From positions 40,202,348-40,266,347 of the forward strand of contig CM035807.1 of assembly GCA_020466095.1 (NCBI GenBank): 64,000 nucleotides of DNA. The letters run 5' to 3'. Both the position numbers and the translations under genes were made by a program. Below, piece after piece: positions 22,057-32,624 of the stretch. This DNA comes from Chlorops oryzae. Lineage: Eukaryota; Arthropoda; Insecta; Diptera; Chloropidae. Each line of letters begins with the position of its first letter. Within the stretch, counting starts at the first letter, position 1. The notes beneath the pieces were generated by a model that was given only the letters and a program-made list of their open reading frames with translations, was not told the DNA's origin and made no database searches.

Positions 22057-22366
22057 ATGTGTAAGGGAAGTGTCGTGACAATTCTTGTGGTACCACAACG
22101 GGCCAACCTACTGTGCCTACGTGAGCAAGCAGCTGCCACTTCTACCTACCTACCTAAATAGTTCGTTTCGAGTTTCTGTGATTTGTTCTGAAGCTCAGTA
22201 CATTTCGTTTTCATTTTGCTTTGCGCTCACAAACACAAACGGAACGATATAAAAAACTATTTCGTTCTTTTTGTTTTGGTTTCGTTTAAGTTTTACTCAC
22301 ATCAATGAGCAAAGAGAAACAAAACGAAACGTTCTGTTTTGTTTGTTTTCGAACCCTGCTTTCAAC

Positions 22367-22773
22367 CTTAAAGAAAATGAGGAGAAAGCTCCAATTTGTA
22401 TGCTTCAAAACAATTCCATCACATCTCTCAGCTTTTCTTCGCCCGATGAAAGTGTCAAAAAAGAATATTTACGAGTCCGATTGCGATTCCTTGCATTCGA
22501 TGGACACTGCACGTTATATTCGCTCGAGTAAAATTCATAAATGTATTGCGACTACAACGATTAATTCTTATCGCTTAGTTGAGAGTAAACGAAATAAATT
22601 CGAAAGAAGTATGCACATCTGATAGCTGATGATACTTTGCAAATGATGAGAAAGGAACGTCACCGGTTGCAACCCAATTCAAAGTATCCAATTCCAATGA
22701 AGTCTTCAAACGACATTCATAAAATCGATAAGAATATTCGTCGTTCTCGACAGCGGGGACGCATGGTACGCCG
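22367..22773 (+). pseudogene. Coding-like relic interrupted by mobile elements
   Basis: The sequence before the hAT (from about 15535) and after it reads continuously when one TSD copy is removed: ESLLSTFNLKENEEKAPI, then MLQNNSITSLSFSSPDESVK. After one apparent frameshift it continues as KNIYESDCDSLHSMD and KCIATTTINSYRLVESKR. After another it continues as YAHLIADDTLQMMRKERHR up to the next TIR element at 22774. Composition is more gene-like than the surroundings. I recognise no family. It could be an exon of a dead host gene or part of an old transposon. Confidence 0.35.
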
Positions 22774-23310
22774 CACACTGGGTTATAACACCCGCTTTTC
22801 TCGGATTAATTGAAATTTTAAATGTACTCTCTTGGTAAAAGTACTTGTATTTTATAAAAAAAAAACAAATTGTTCATCACTAGCTGAAAAAATTAATGTC
22901 AAAATACTACAGTGTTCTCACAGTGAAGCTTTAAACTTAAGTTCAATTTCTGTGAGATCGAATAGGAAAAAGGCAAGAATTTGGTCGGAGAAATGCCTGA
23001 TGAATGAAAAATACGGCAAAAAATAAATGAACCAATAATGGAACCTTCTAGTTCAGGTAATTTAGCCTATAAAAATAAATATTTTCTGGAACCACATGGT
23101 ATGGTATATAAGAAAAATTTTTTTTATATTAAAAATGCCCAAAAAACTTAGATTTTCTAGGTTTAAGTAGACATATAGTTGTCATTCGGACGCTCTCGTG
23201 CCAAGATATAGAGTTCCGTTTTTTGCCTTTTCGAATAATGCGAAATGCTCAATTTAGCAAGAAATCACATTGACATCCGTTTAGGTTGATGCCATTGTAT
23301 GTGTTACTTA

Positions 23311-23540
23311 CTCTTGTTTTCCATTCATCTTTGCTACGAAATTATACGTAATGCCCTTTTGCCTATTGGACAGTTATCGGAAGAATCGCAGGAAGCTCGT
23401 AATACAAACTTCAAAAAGTATAGGGGATTTATTTCTCGAAAATGCAGTCGCGAAAGTTCAAATCGAGACATATTTAATTGGTTCTTAATAAGCTCCGATT
23501 CAAAGTTTACCAGAGGAGGCACTGTATTTAATTGTACCTG
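23311..23540 (+). pseudogene. Fragment of a transposon-associated protein family
   Basis: The reading EIIRNALLPIGQLSEESQEA, then RNTNFKKYRG, SRKCSRESSNRDIFN and LISSDSKF matches a motif series (LLPIGQLSEEAQEARN...SR..NTD.F..LL.SSDP). I remember this series from many uncharacterised, repeat-associated arthropod proteins. It is a short isolated piece without a start or continuation. I do not know the function. Confidence 0.5.
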
Positions 23541-23824
23541 CAGAACAGGCCACGTATAATTTTATAGAAAGTGGCAAAAAATTGGCGATTTCAAAACGGC
23601 GAAACCAAACTTTTATGGAAAAAACGAATACAGTCTGATTTTAAAGTGTGGTTAATGAGCTATGGTGATCAAGTTGTCCTCTCAAATATCAAAAAATTTG
23701 ATTTCGAATCTTCTACGCCTGCCCGTTAGCAATATTTTTCTTTTAATCCCTAACCCACAAACCAAATATGTATCAAAATTGTGGTGTGCTTCGCAAGTTA
23801 TGAGAATCTTTTTCGATACGCGTT

Positions 23825-24010
23825 TTTTTTTTGGAGGTGTGGAGTGGGCGGACCATGCCCATTTTTACATAGGATCATTCTCAGGGCTTCACATACCCAT
23901 ATACAACTTGGGTGGTTTAGCCGTTTTCAAGTTGATCTGATCAAAGGCAGACAGACGCATGAGAGGTTGACAAGGGGTGGGGGGACAGACGGATAGACCT
24001 TATCTTATAT
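23825..24010 (+). repeat. Degraded piece of the GGGCGTGG/GGACGG repeat family
   Basis: GGAGTGGGCGGACCATGCCC, then CATTTTTACATAGGATCATT and a pyrimidine/purine CAGACAGACG-type tract, follow the same order as 11935-12075 and the complement of 33600-33740. No ends are preserved. Confidence 0.5.
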
Positions 24011-25220
24011 ATTAATAGGCGAGCACAAAAAGTTTAATGCTTATAACTTTAGTTATATACTATATTTTGAGCTGAAATTTTTACAGATGGTAGATATTAT
24101 CAAAATCTATTGCGGGGAATGTAAATGGGCTATATCTGACTTCTATATCTACTACTTTAATCGGCGATAGAGTTTTTCGATAAAACACATTTTTGCTCTT
24201 TCCGTGCTCTTAATTTTCATGTGCGAATATCAGCGTTGTTTTTGTTGTTGTTTCATAGCACGACGTTGCTTCCGTGCGCGGTACGTCAAGAGTAAAAGAC
24301 AAAGAGAATAGAATATCACAAACAATTATAAGCAGTGTTGCCAACTCCTCAGAAGCAAAATACGCTAAAACTTAGTGATTCCTGATTTCTAATTTGAAAA
24401 AAACTCAAAATCAACAAAAAAGTTTATTTTTTAGTAGAACATAACTGAGTTTTGTTTTTAATGCACTGTTTGTTTAACATAAAAATTTGAAAACGTTTTT
24501 TGAACATTTATTTATTAGAAATCAATAAATCTATAATATTAACAGTTTTAAAAAAATTACTTTTATTGAGAAAAAAAAAAGCTGTAAAGTGCGCACACAA
24601 TATTGGTTGAAGATAACAACAACTTAAGTATGCACATTTGGTATGATGAATATAGACATACTTAAATGCATATATACATTGAAAGCGTATGAAAGAGATA
24701 AACTTTTTGCTACTTTAGAGAAGAGCAGAATGAACGCAAGTATAATTAACTTCAGCCTTAGTTTTCTGTTGGCTGTAGAACTGCGAAGAATGCCACGACC
24801 GCAACGTTACCGTGTGAGGCCAGGAAGTAGGTCTCTTCGTGATCGTAAGAGAAATACACGACTACGCGAAAACACTGCGTGCAAACGCTAATGAAAATGA
24901 AATAGGAGGTGTTGGAGAGGGGGGAAAAAACAAATAAAATATACAAAATAAAATTATGAAAAACTAAAAAACAAATCAAAAACTGTCTTCCGAAATTCAT
25001 GTTCCTATGTATCTTGCTTAAAGTTATGTTAAATTTTATCTTTTTTGTTTAGGTGGTATTTGTGTTCTAGGAATCGACCGTATGTGTCGGTCGACTGGGT
25101 TTACTAGTTATTCTTAATGTTTACCCACTATGACTGTACGATGTAAATGTGATGGAAAAAAAAGGCTACAATAGCTTTCCTGATTTGATCCGAGAAAACC
25201 GGGTGTTCTAACCCAGTGTG

Positions 25221-25633
25221 TGCCGTTCCCACAATTTTTGTAATGCATCTTATACGAGTTCAGAGGAAGACAGCTTTGAGGGAGACAAAAAAGGAAGCGA
25301 TTGTGCTGTGCGCGTCATTCTCTTTGCTCGAATCGGAATATAAAGTGCGAACGTCGAAACCAACATCTGATTGACAATGAAGTTTGAAGACTGCCATATA
25401 TGCGCGAATCGGAGTGTGCTTGTAGGAGCTGAAAAGCTTCACGAAAACGCCAGGTAATTATGAACAACGGAACATTTTTTCCTATGCAATATTTCAATAA
25501 TATTATTCTTATAGGCATTTGGCTAATTCGATTTGTTTGTGGAACACTGTAAAAGTCATTTTAAAAAAAAAACCAAAAAGCCATTTTGGCTACACCAAGG
25601 AATAAAGTAAATGTTTCTAATGAGCTTTCCAAA
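25221..25633 (+). pseudogene. Coding-like relic between two TIR elements
   Basis: Short open segments include ASYTSSEEDSFEGDKKGSD, KFEDCHICANRSVLVGAEKL ending near a GT splice-like site at 25452, and ATPRNKVNVSNELSKAP next to 25634. Frames change several times. This may be the continuation of the relic at 22367-22773 if the intervening element is removed. No family is recognised. Confidence 0.3.
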
Positions 25634-27608
25634 GCGCCCGTTTAGACGTACGTCAACATCGTTCAACAAGACGCAGATTGTAGGAGAGACGCTAGCGGGG
25701 CGAGGAAGATGGTTTTTGTTGAACGTACTCGGCTATTCTCTTTGTGCCTATAATCTTATCGTGAAACTTGAAAATAGTGTCCGACCGAAGGTGGATTTTT
25801 AGCCGAAGCCGAACAATCGGCAGAGTTGAAGACTTCGGCCGAAGACCGAAGGCCGAAGCCGAATGCAAAAAATTTTACAGTAAGGAAATAAAATCAGTCT
25901 TTATTCATTTGACAAGGACAAAAAAAAAAAACCGCTCAAATTTTCTCTAAATTCTTTCGCTGTAGTCGCCCATAAAGTGAGAATTTACGGCAATAATTCA
26001 CTAGTGTAAAAGGTCTCAATGACTCGAGCCCAAATAATGAACAGACTCGCGCCCAAATCGAGCCCAAACCGGGCATGGGTACTGAACAAACGCGCCCAAA
26101 ATCGAGCCCAAATCTAACAAAAACGCGCCCAAATCAAGCCCAAAAAAATCAAAATGGGCCCAAATTGAGCCCAACACGCGCCCAAATCAAGCCCAGATAT
26201 AGCCAAAATGGGCCCAAAATAAGAAAAAATTTTCAAAAAACGAGCCCGAAGCACTTTCGAATTTATTATTATTCTTATTATTATTATAATTATAAGTATT
26301 GTTATTATTATTATTATTTGAGTATTGCGCCTTAATGAATTAAGATTCAGTCTTGAAAAAAAGAGAGGCAGTAGCTTCTGAGTCTATCGGCACTCGAATT
26401 TCTTAAAATAAACCCAAAACGAGAAAAATAAAAAAAAAAAAATTCCGGCCTTAACAAGGCCCCTGTACACACATTTAATATCAAATATTGTTTTTCTCTA
26501 TTTAAAATTCCAAATACCTTTTATTTTTAAAATTAACTTTTCATAATTTTTTGAATTTTGGGCTTGATTTGGGCGCGCATTGGGCTCAATTTGGGCCCAT
26601 TTTGATTTTTTGGGCTTGATTTGGGCGCGTATTGAGCTCAATTTAAGCCCATTTTGATTATGTTTGGGCGCGCATTGGGCTCGGTATGGGCACGTTTTTG
26701 TTAGATTTGTGCTTGGTTTGGTCTCGATTTGGGCGCGATACTGTTAATTATTTGGGCCCAGTTTGGGCGCGCTATGGGCGCGTATTGAATTTTGGGCTTC
26801 ATTTGGGCTCGATTTTTGCGCGTATTGAATTTTGGGCTCAATTTGAGCTCGATTCGGGAGCGTTTTGATTTTTGGGTGTCATTTGGGCCCGATTTGGGCC
26901 TGCATATATTTACTCAGGGAAGCAATTGAAAATCTATCGTGAGTTTTTTACTTACATTAAAATGCACAAATATTCGGCTAAGATATTCGGCTTTTTCCAG
27001 CCGAAGCCGTTTATTAAGAATTGGCCGATCATGCCGATTACCGAAGCCGAACCTTCGGTCGGACACTACTTGAAAACTACCCTTGTGCGATTTTTACATT
27101 TGCTTCACATATTTTCGTCATTCGAGGAGAAAGGTTCGAATGCCTTCGGCAAAAATTTTATTTATTTATTATTTAGCATCATTTTTGATATTTTTAATTT
27201 CATTAGCTTTTTTATCATTTTAAATTCGAAATTTGTTTTTTATTTTTGAAGGAAAAATAATAAAAATCAAGGAATAATGCTTAATTTTTTTTTTTTTTTA
27301 AATAAAACTTTTAACTGTTACAGTACCTCCTTTTTATACATTTAGATGAAAATAAAAAAACATATCCAAGCAATATTAAATAGTTTTTGTTTTTTTGAAA
27401 TTGCATTGTTGTATGTGCGTTCAATATATTCGGAATATCAATCCTTTTTGAGAGATGCATAAGGATTTTATTTTCTTTTATTTCCAACATCGTCCCTACG
27501 CGCAAGAGGGAAACGGCGAAATATAAAATGTTGAAGCATTTATTGAACGAAACATGAAAAGGGAATCTGATATATTGAACGATGTTGCCCATACGTCTAA
27601 ACGGGCGC
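25634..27608. mobile_element. TIR element hosting a hAT copy
   Basis: GCGCCCGTTTAGACGTACGT at the left is mirrored at 27570-27608 (complement of GCGCCCGTTTAGACGTATGG). The following CAACATCGTTCAA is also mirrored. The hAT at 25775-27068 is inserted within it. The remaining 0.7 kb has no clear ORF. The duplication is unclear. Confidence 0.6.
25775..27068. mobile_element. Non-autonomous hAT (TAGTGTCCGACC family), copy 2
   Basis: The termini TAGTGTCCGACCGAAGGT and its complement are flanked by a perfect 8-bp duplication, CTTGAAAA (25767-25774 and 27069-27076). It shares its ends, the CAGTAAGGAAA segment and the inverted GGGC/GCCC word arrays with copy 1 at 6487, but is longer, with extra array and AT-rich sequence in the middle. 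Confidence 0.9.
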
Positions 27609-27639
27609 AGAGGAGAAAAAGAAAACTCCAATGGGAAAT

Positions 27640-28621
27640 CACAGGAAGTAGATACCGACAGTTCTTTTGAACGTGAACTTCAAATGGGTATCAAGTTATC
27701 CAAGCTAGAATATCTTAAGCATATATAACTATATATGTCACTCAGGAGCCGTTTCCATTTTAGCTCTTTTCAACACGGTCTTGGGTACCCACCAAAATTA
27801 TCATTTTTCACTTAGGTACTCTCCAAAAGTATTTCTCTCTCGCTCTTTTTTTGCCTGCCGAGTAACATCGCTTTCTAACTGGCGCGATACGTCCCGCGCA
27901 ATATCTATGAGAGTGACATATGTATATGGTTATATGTGATCTTAAGCAAGAGGATCTTAAGAAAAAGAAATTGACAAAGAAAACTGTTTGTTTGGATTGG
28001 AAATCGGAGGAGATTGGGAGAAATTACGAAAATAATGTGCAAGCATTACAGATCGCCCTACATTTGACTCCGAAATTATCGAAACTGAAAACAGTCAAAC
28101 CGATAGCTAATACTGAATCATAAAATTCTAATTTGAAGCGGGAATTAAAGCCTAAAAGAACGAGCAACACACAGAAGAGGGCCGCCAGACCAACGAGTCG
28201 GACCACAGCTCTTCAGACTTATCTTTAAGTCAAATCCAATAATTAGCTACGCAGCAGAGCAGAGAATGTGAAAATATTACAGACCTCCATCAATTCGACT
28301 CCTATATTATCGAAACTGAAAATAGGCGACCCGTTTGATAGTCATCAATTAGGCAATTGCCATTACAAACTAGAGTCAAAGCTCAGAAGAACGAGCAACA
28401 CAAACAAGACAAGAAAGTCAGAAAACTGCTCTTCAAACACTTCATTGAATGAAATCCAAAACGGACGAATTAGCAAAGGGGAAGCTAATGTCAATGAACT
28501 AGCAAATAAATTGAGTTCTAACAAAATCCCAAATATAGCAAAAATCGCTGGTGGACCGAAAAAAATTACAAAATTAGTTTTAAAGGCAATTACAGAGGAA
28601 AATTTTGGTTCTCCCTTGTGA
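27640..28621 (+). pseudogene. Coding-like region with internal duplication
   Basis: There are three open segments: KSQEVDTDSSFERELQMGIK (ending near 27727), DLKQEDLKKKKLTKKTVCLD (27940-28121), and a 118-codon frame (28265-28621) ending in NELANKLSSNKIPNIAKIAG and TKLVLKAITEENFGSPL. The second and third share a repeat: LQIALHLTPKLSKLK versus LQTSINSTPILSKLK, each followed about 30 residues later by KRTSNTQK or RRTSNTNK. Lysine- and serine-rich, probably disordered. No family is recognised. It could be a dead gene or a real exon set disturbed by insertions. Confidence 0.4.
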
Positions 28622-29289
28622 GGACCAGATATAAATTTAAATAATAAAAATCAAAGTTCGCGGTTGAAGGAACAAGTGGATTGTACATACATAATATATT
28701 TTTTAACGGTTGAAACCAACCTTTCATAGTCGTTTACGGAATGTTTTAAAAAACCTTGTCAATATGTACAAATCAATTTCATATTACAATGTGCATATTT
28801 GATGCGCAAATATAAATTATGAGAATTGATTGATGTTTTCAACTTAGAATTACCTCGTGAAAATCATCCTCCATTGTATGGACAACAAGCACTTTACAAT
28901 ATTTCTAATTTATATCTGAACTGGCTAGTTCAAAGATGTAGTGATGTGTAGAAATGTGAAAGGACAACGATCGTTATATACATGGCTTATCGATATTTAT
29001 CCGTGAAGGCAGTGCTGCCAAGTTATTGTGAGGATAATTCCCGTGTTTTTGTTTGGCTCGAAGTGCAATAGTTTTCTCCTTTTTAGTTTTAGTTTTCCCC
29101 TTTTTTTCCCTGATTTGCAATATAGACTGTAGGTTGAGGTACAACAGGCACGACAGCCCGACACGACGATGCGTTTTGTCGTATCCGATAAGTTGTGTCG
29201 GAAGTCAATATACAATAGCAAGGAAAATCGTGTCGTATGAAAACATATGTTTGTAATCGTTGCGGTCTCTGCAAAAACAAAATAACCAA
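28622..29289. other. Gene-free stretch before Harbinger relic
   Basis: AT-rich. A TCGTGTCGG/CCGACACGA mirrored word pair occurs around 29155-29245 and may be subterminal sequence of the following Harbinger element. Nothing else was seen. Confidence 0.35.
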
Positions 29290-29698
29290 ATGAGAGCATT
29301 AAAAGCTCACCAAATTTTATTATATGCAACAGCAGCATTCTTGGGTCATCGCAAATACGTTCAGACAAAACAGAATTGCAAACGAAAGTGGTGGGTTAGA
29401 CCAATATTCAGGTGTCGAGACGAAATGGGATTTTACGCCACAACATTTGCCGAAATGAAAAGAGACGATCATGAAATGTTTTTTAAGGCCACTCGTATGA
29501 ACGTTGAGCAATTTGACTTCATATTAAGCGTATTGGAATTGCGTTTGACCAAAAGATCACGGCGTAAGCCAATTCCTGCGGAGTGTCGTCTGGCTTTGAC
29601 ATTGATGTAAGTATTTGTACAATGCAACATCAGTTATGAATACGAATGAATGTTTTATCAGATATTTAGCGCATGGAGGAGCACGTTATACATATCAG
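29290..29698 (+). pseudogene. PIF/Harbinger transposase N-terminus, truncated
   Basis: Exon 29290-29606 (ATG at 29290) encodes KWWVRPIFRCRDEMGFY, then FKATRMNVEQFDFIL and PIPAECRLALTL, the N-terminal helical region of ALP1/HARBI1-like transposases. A GT-AG intron of 55 bp leads to YLAHGGARYTYQ. The reading then stops abruptly at a 40-bp tandem satellite (from about 29700), so the DDE domain is missing here. Confidence 0.7.
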
Positions 29699-29707
29699 GG
29701 TTGGGCA

Positions 29708-29935
29708 TTTTGCACTACCACTAAATTTGCACTACCACTATCCGTTTAGTGATAGTGAAAAAACAATTGCACTACCACTATCCGTTTAGTGATAGTGAAA
29801 AAACAATTGCACTACCACTATCCGTTTAGTGATAGTGAAAAAACAATTGCACTACCACTATCCGTTTAGTGATAGTGAAAAAAAAAATTGCATTACCACT
29901 ATCCGTTTAGTGATAGTGAAAAAACAATTATCGAA
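29708..29935. repeat. 40-bp hairpin tandem repeat, five full copies
   Basis: Units start TTGCACTACCACTATCC at 29727, 29767, 29807, 29847 and 29888, with a partial unit at about 29709. Each contains CACTATC, a CGTTTAGT loop and GATAGTG, so each can fold into a 7-bp stem, followed by an A-tract. Units are almost identical; one T substitution and one extra base appear in the last copies. Confidence 0.92.
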
Positions 29936-29986
29936 ACAGAGTAGAAGAGTGGAGGGTTTCAAATTTAATTTAACGATATGTAGAAA

Positions 29987-30130
29987 ATGTGGACCAAGGA
30001 GCTGATAGAGGACCTTATTGAAAAATATCAAGGGTATGAGGTCCTATACAACACGCGCCATCCAGATTACCAGAATCGGATCAAACGTTCGGATGCACTC
30101 TTTGAAATATCAAAGATGTTTATGTTTTGA
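29987..30130 (+). pseudogene. MADF-domain fragment (Harbinger partner gene)
   Basis: The ATG at 29987 opens MWTKELIEDLIEKYQGYEVL, then YNTRHPDYQNRIKRSDALFE, the first helices of a MADF domain (W..E....LI..Y...P.LY....Y.N...R..A...I). It ends at a stop after 47 codons, without the rest of the domain. MADF or Myb-like proteins accompany Harbinger transposases, so this fits the relic just upstream. Confidence 0.6.
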
Positions 30131-30207
30131 ATAAGCGATGAAAACGATAGGCCGCTTTAATGTCAAAAAACGACAAGCAGCAACGCAGGGTGAAAATCAT
30201 CGTCTAA

Positions 30208-31667
30208 AGCCGGGAAGTCGCATACACCGTTTTCGGCGACGAAAACGAAATTCCATACATTAGCTCCAAAAAAATTTCTGGTACAGAAAGTAGCGGCGAA
30301 ATTCAGAATCGAAACAGCGGCGATTAGCAACGAAAAAATCGCCGTTTGACGACGGAACGAAATCAACTTCAAGTAGGTTCTTTTCGGAGCTATAGCAACG
30401 AAATATGTATATTTTGACAGTCAGTTTCATTTATTTTATTTCAATTTAATTTCGTTGTAGTTTTTATGACAAATGAAAATAACCCCCCTATTATGAATTT
30501 CCATACGATAGACGATAAACGCTTCGAAGCGTATCGTATGAAATCAGTTTTGATATTATCGTTTTTACACGCCCGATAGATTTGCAATTGGGTAGTGTCA
30601 GTGATGTATGTTTACTTTTTTTTTTTTAAAACAGCTGTTATTGTCAAATTATAACACATTTTTTCAAAAGAGGTGTCAGTTGAATTTCAAAAATAAAAAA
30701 TAACATCCAAATGTTTACCTCAACATCGATTGCCTTTTTTATAACTCCAAATGAAAATGAGACCCGCATTGAGGCAGTCGCAAGAAGACAATTAAGGGAT
30801 GCTTCAAATCCTTTGGAAATGAACCCCACAAAACTCGCAAAAAATTTATTTTCACTATTTTTAATTGAGTATTTCGCTGCTAGACAAAATGTCCTCTAAC
30901 GGTTAAAATTTGATCAAGACCACCATTCGCGAAATTCGAAAAAATTTGATTTTCACTATTTTGAATTGAGTATTTCGCTGCTAGACAAAATGTACTCTAA
31001 CGGGTTAAATTTGACCATGCCCACCATTCGCAAAAAATTTCTACTTAAATATAATTTCGAGTTTGTGAAGCTTAATCGAAGCACAGATAATGTGTAGCTA
31101 GAACGAAAACGGCGGGATTTTTTGTTAAGGTAATGTTTCAACATATTTTAGGCTGAGGAAAAGGTATGTGTGCAATCGGCTTAGCCGATGTAAACTTATT
31201 GGCACTTACATTTTTTGTAAAGAGTAAAAAATTGTACAATTTCAATATTTTTCTGCGTATCGTACACAATTTTTCATCCGCTTGCATGCGTTTAAAATTG
31301 AACAGCTGATACGGTACGTATCGTATCGCAATACCATATTTTAACGATATACGATAAACGCTAACTGTCAGATATAATACGATAAATTTCAATTCGTAAT
31401 ATGGCATAACAGAATGCATTCGTTTATCGTGTATCGTATGAATTCAAAATAGGGGGGTTTGATTTTATATCAATAATTTCGAGGCACTATATTTCACTTC
31501 AATATGATATGACAGCTAAAAATCGGTTGTTTCCGTTTCTGATTTATGTCGCTACACTTCTAACGAAACGAAAACTAACTCAGGAACGAAACAGTGATGA
31601 ACAACAACGATTTTCAGTCTTCGTTTTAGTTTTCGTGGCCGAAAACGGTGTATGCGACTTCCCGGCT
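30208..31667. mobile_element. TIR element with TAA duplication
   Basis: AGCCGGGAAGTCGCATACAC is perfectly mirrored at the right end, and the similarity continues through CGTTTTCG. It is flanked by TAA at 30205-30207 and 31668-31670. The subterminal regions are rich in CGAAAACGAAA words. It is non-autonomous, with another TIR element nested inside. Confidence 0.75.
30483..31457. mobile_element. Nested TIR element (CCCCCCTATT ends)
   Basis: CCCCCCTATTATGAATT and the nearby CATACGATAGACGATAAACG are mirrored at 31411-31457 (CGTTTATCGTGTATCGTATG, then AATAGGGGGG). The middle contains two approximate direct copies (30853-30925 and 30950-31030) of a block with TTGAGTATTTCGCTGCTAGA. That block also recurs within the giant palindrome arms near 55925 and 61575. 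Confidence 0.65.
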
Positions 31668-31671
31668 TAAA

Positions 31672-32624
31672 TGCTCTGCGCGTTTCGTAGGAGTTTTAAA
31701 AGGGAATTCGAAAAAACGCAAGGGTGAACACGCATAATGTAAACCCAGTCTTACTTCTCTCCTACATTCTCCCCCGTAATTATCGCCAAGCAACATATAA
31801 GTACGGTTCTGCATTAAAAGCAAAACACTACTCACTGGAATTAAGCACATGAGAGTGATAGAGACGGACGACATTACATCTCCGTCCCTCATATTTTACT
31901 TCAAACATATATTCAAATATATTTCTGTGTGAATTTTAATTGAACATCATGGCAAATTTGTAAAATGCCAAAAAATTTTATTTTGCACAAAAAATTATCT
32001 GTACGAATTCATATATTACACATTGTCCCTTCAAATGCATGACAACGAAAATCCTTCTTACACAAACGCACAGATATGAAAAGTTGTTATTCCGGTTTGT
32101 GTCCAAAGGCATGCGAAAGTAATTCGTCAACGCAGGCGTACATTAAGTCAGCAATAACGCAACCGAAGGGGTTCGCTCCCGAAATAAACATAAATCTCTC
32201 TATAAGGTTTTTATATAGGAATAAAATTTGAAAAATATAACTTTTATTGAATAAATAAAAAGGCTTCCTCATCTTTTGTATTGAAATCAAACTCATAGTA
32301 AATATGTAGGTATTATATGACTTTGATAAGAACTTTTTATGCAGACCCTTGAAAACAATTTTTAACTCCGCGCCTGAAAAACATTGGTTGTTTACGTTTT
32401 CATTTGCCTTCTGTATTTCTTTCCATTTCTTTGTTTTGGTTATTTTCTACTATCGCACGTGGTATATTCTCTTATGATATGCATGAAACTCAGAAGGAGG
32501 GAAGTTAGAAAATTACGAAACGACGCCTCTTTATTAATCTATACTCTTTGGAAATTTCAACGACCATATGTTTTGCATTTTTACAGTGATGACACTCAGA
32601 TTTCGCTTTTTTTTTTTATCAGTT
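31672..32624. other. Gene-free stretch
   Basis: No recognisable coding sequence, TIR or RNA gene. Scattered short open frames lack gene-like composition. Confidence 0.4.

Larger units (their letters stand above)
16634..22153 (+). mobile_element. Full-length LOA-clade LINE
   Basis: It carries a 5' UTR of about 310 bp, two long overlapping ORFs, a short 3' UTR, and a tail of ACCT/CTAC repeats at about 22140-22153. It is flanked by a perfect 12-bp duplication, CTAAATAGTTCG (16622-16633 and 22154-22165). Both ORFs are uninterrupted, which marks a young and possibly still competent insertion. RT plus C-terminal RNase H places it near the LOA/I/R1 group; LOA is my best match. Confidence 0.9.
15593..22358. 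mobile_element. hAT element split by a LOA LINE
   Basis: The termini are CAGTGTTCGAAAATAAAC and its imperfect complement GTTTGTTTTCGAACCCTG. It is flanked by a perfect 8-bp duplication, CTTTCAAC (15585-15592 and 22359-22366). Without the LINE and its duplicated target it is about 1234 bp. No transposase-like ORF is recognisable, so it is probably non-autonomous. Confidence 0.85.
22774..25220. mobile_element. TIR element, about 2.45 kb
   Basis: CACACTGGGTTATAACACCC at the left is mirrored at 25190-25220 (complement of CACACTGGGTTAGAACACCC), and the inverted similarity extends through TTTTCTCGGAT. No convincing duplication was found. The interior holds a RKKARIWSEKCLMNEKYG reading (about 22969-23026), reminiscent of the N-terminus of Harbinger transposases, plus the relics listed separately. 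24010-24640 and 24900-25170 show nothing recognisable. Confidence 0.6.

Noticed and set aside
24643..24891. ORF of 82 codons with an Arg-rich end
   Set aside because: No similarity recognised, no splice partners, and it lies inside a TIR element; too weak to call a gene.
29727..29935. Possible CRISPR-like array of regular 40-bp units
   Set aside because: The units are contiguous with no unique spacers, and the sequence is eukaryotic; it is a satellite.
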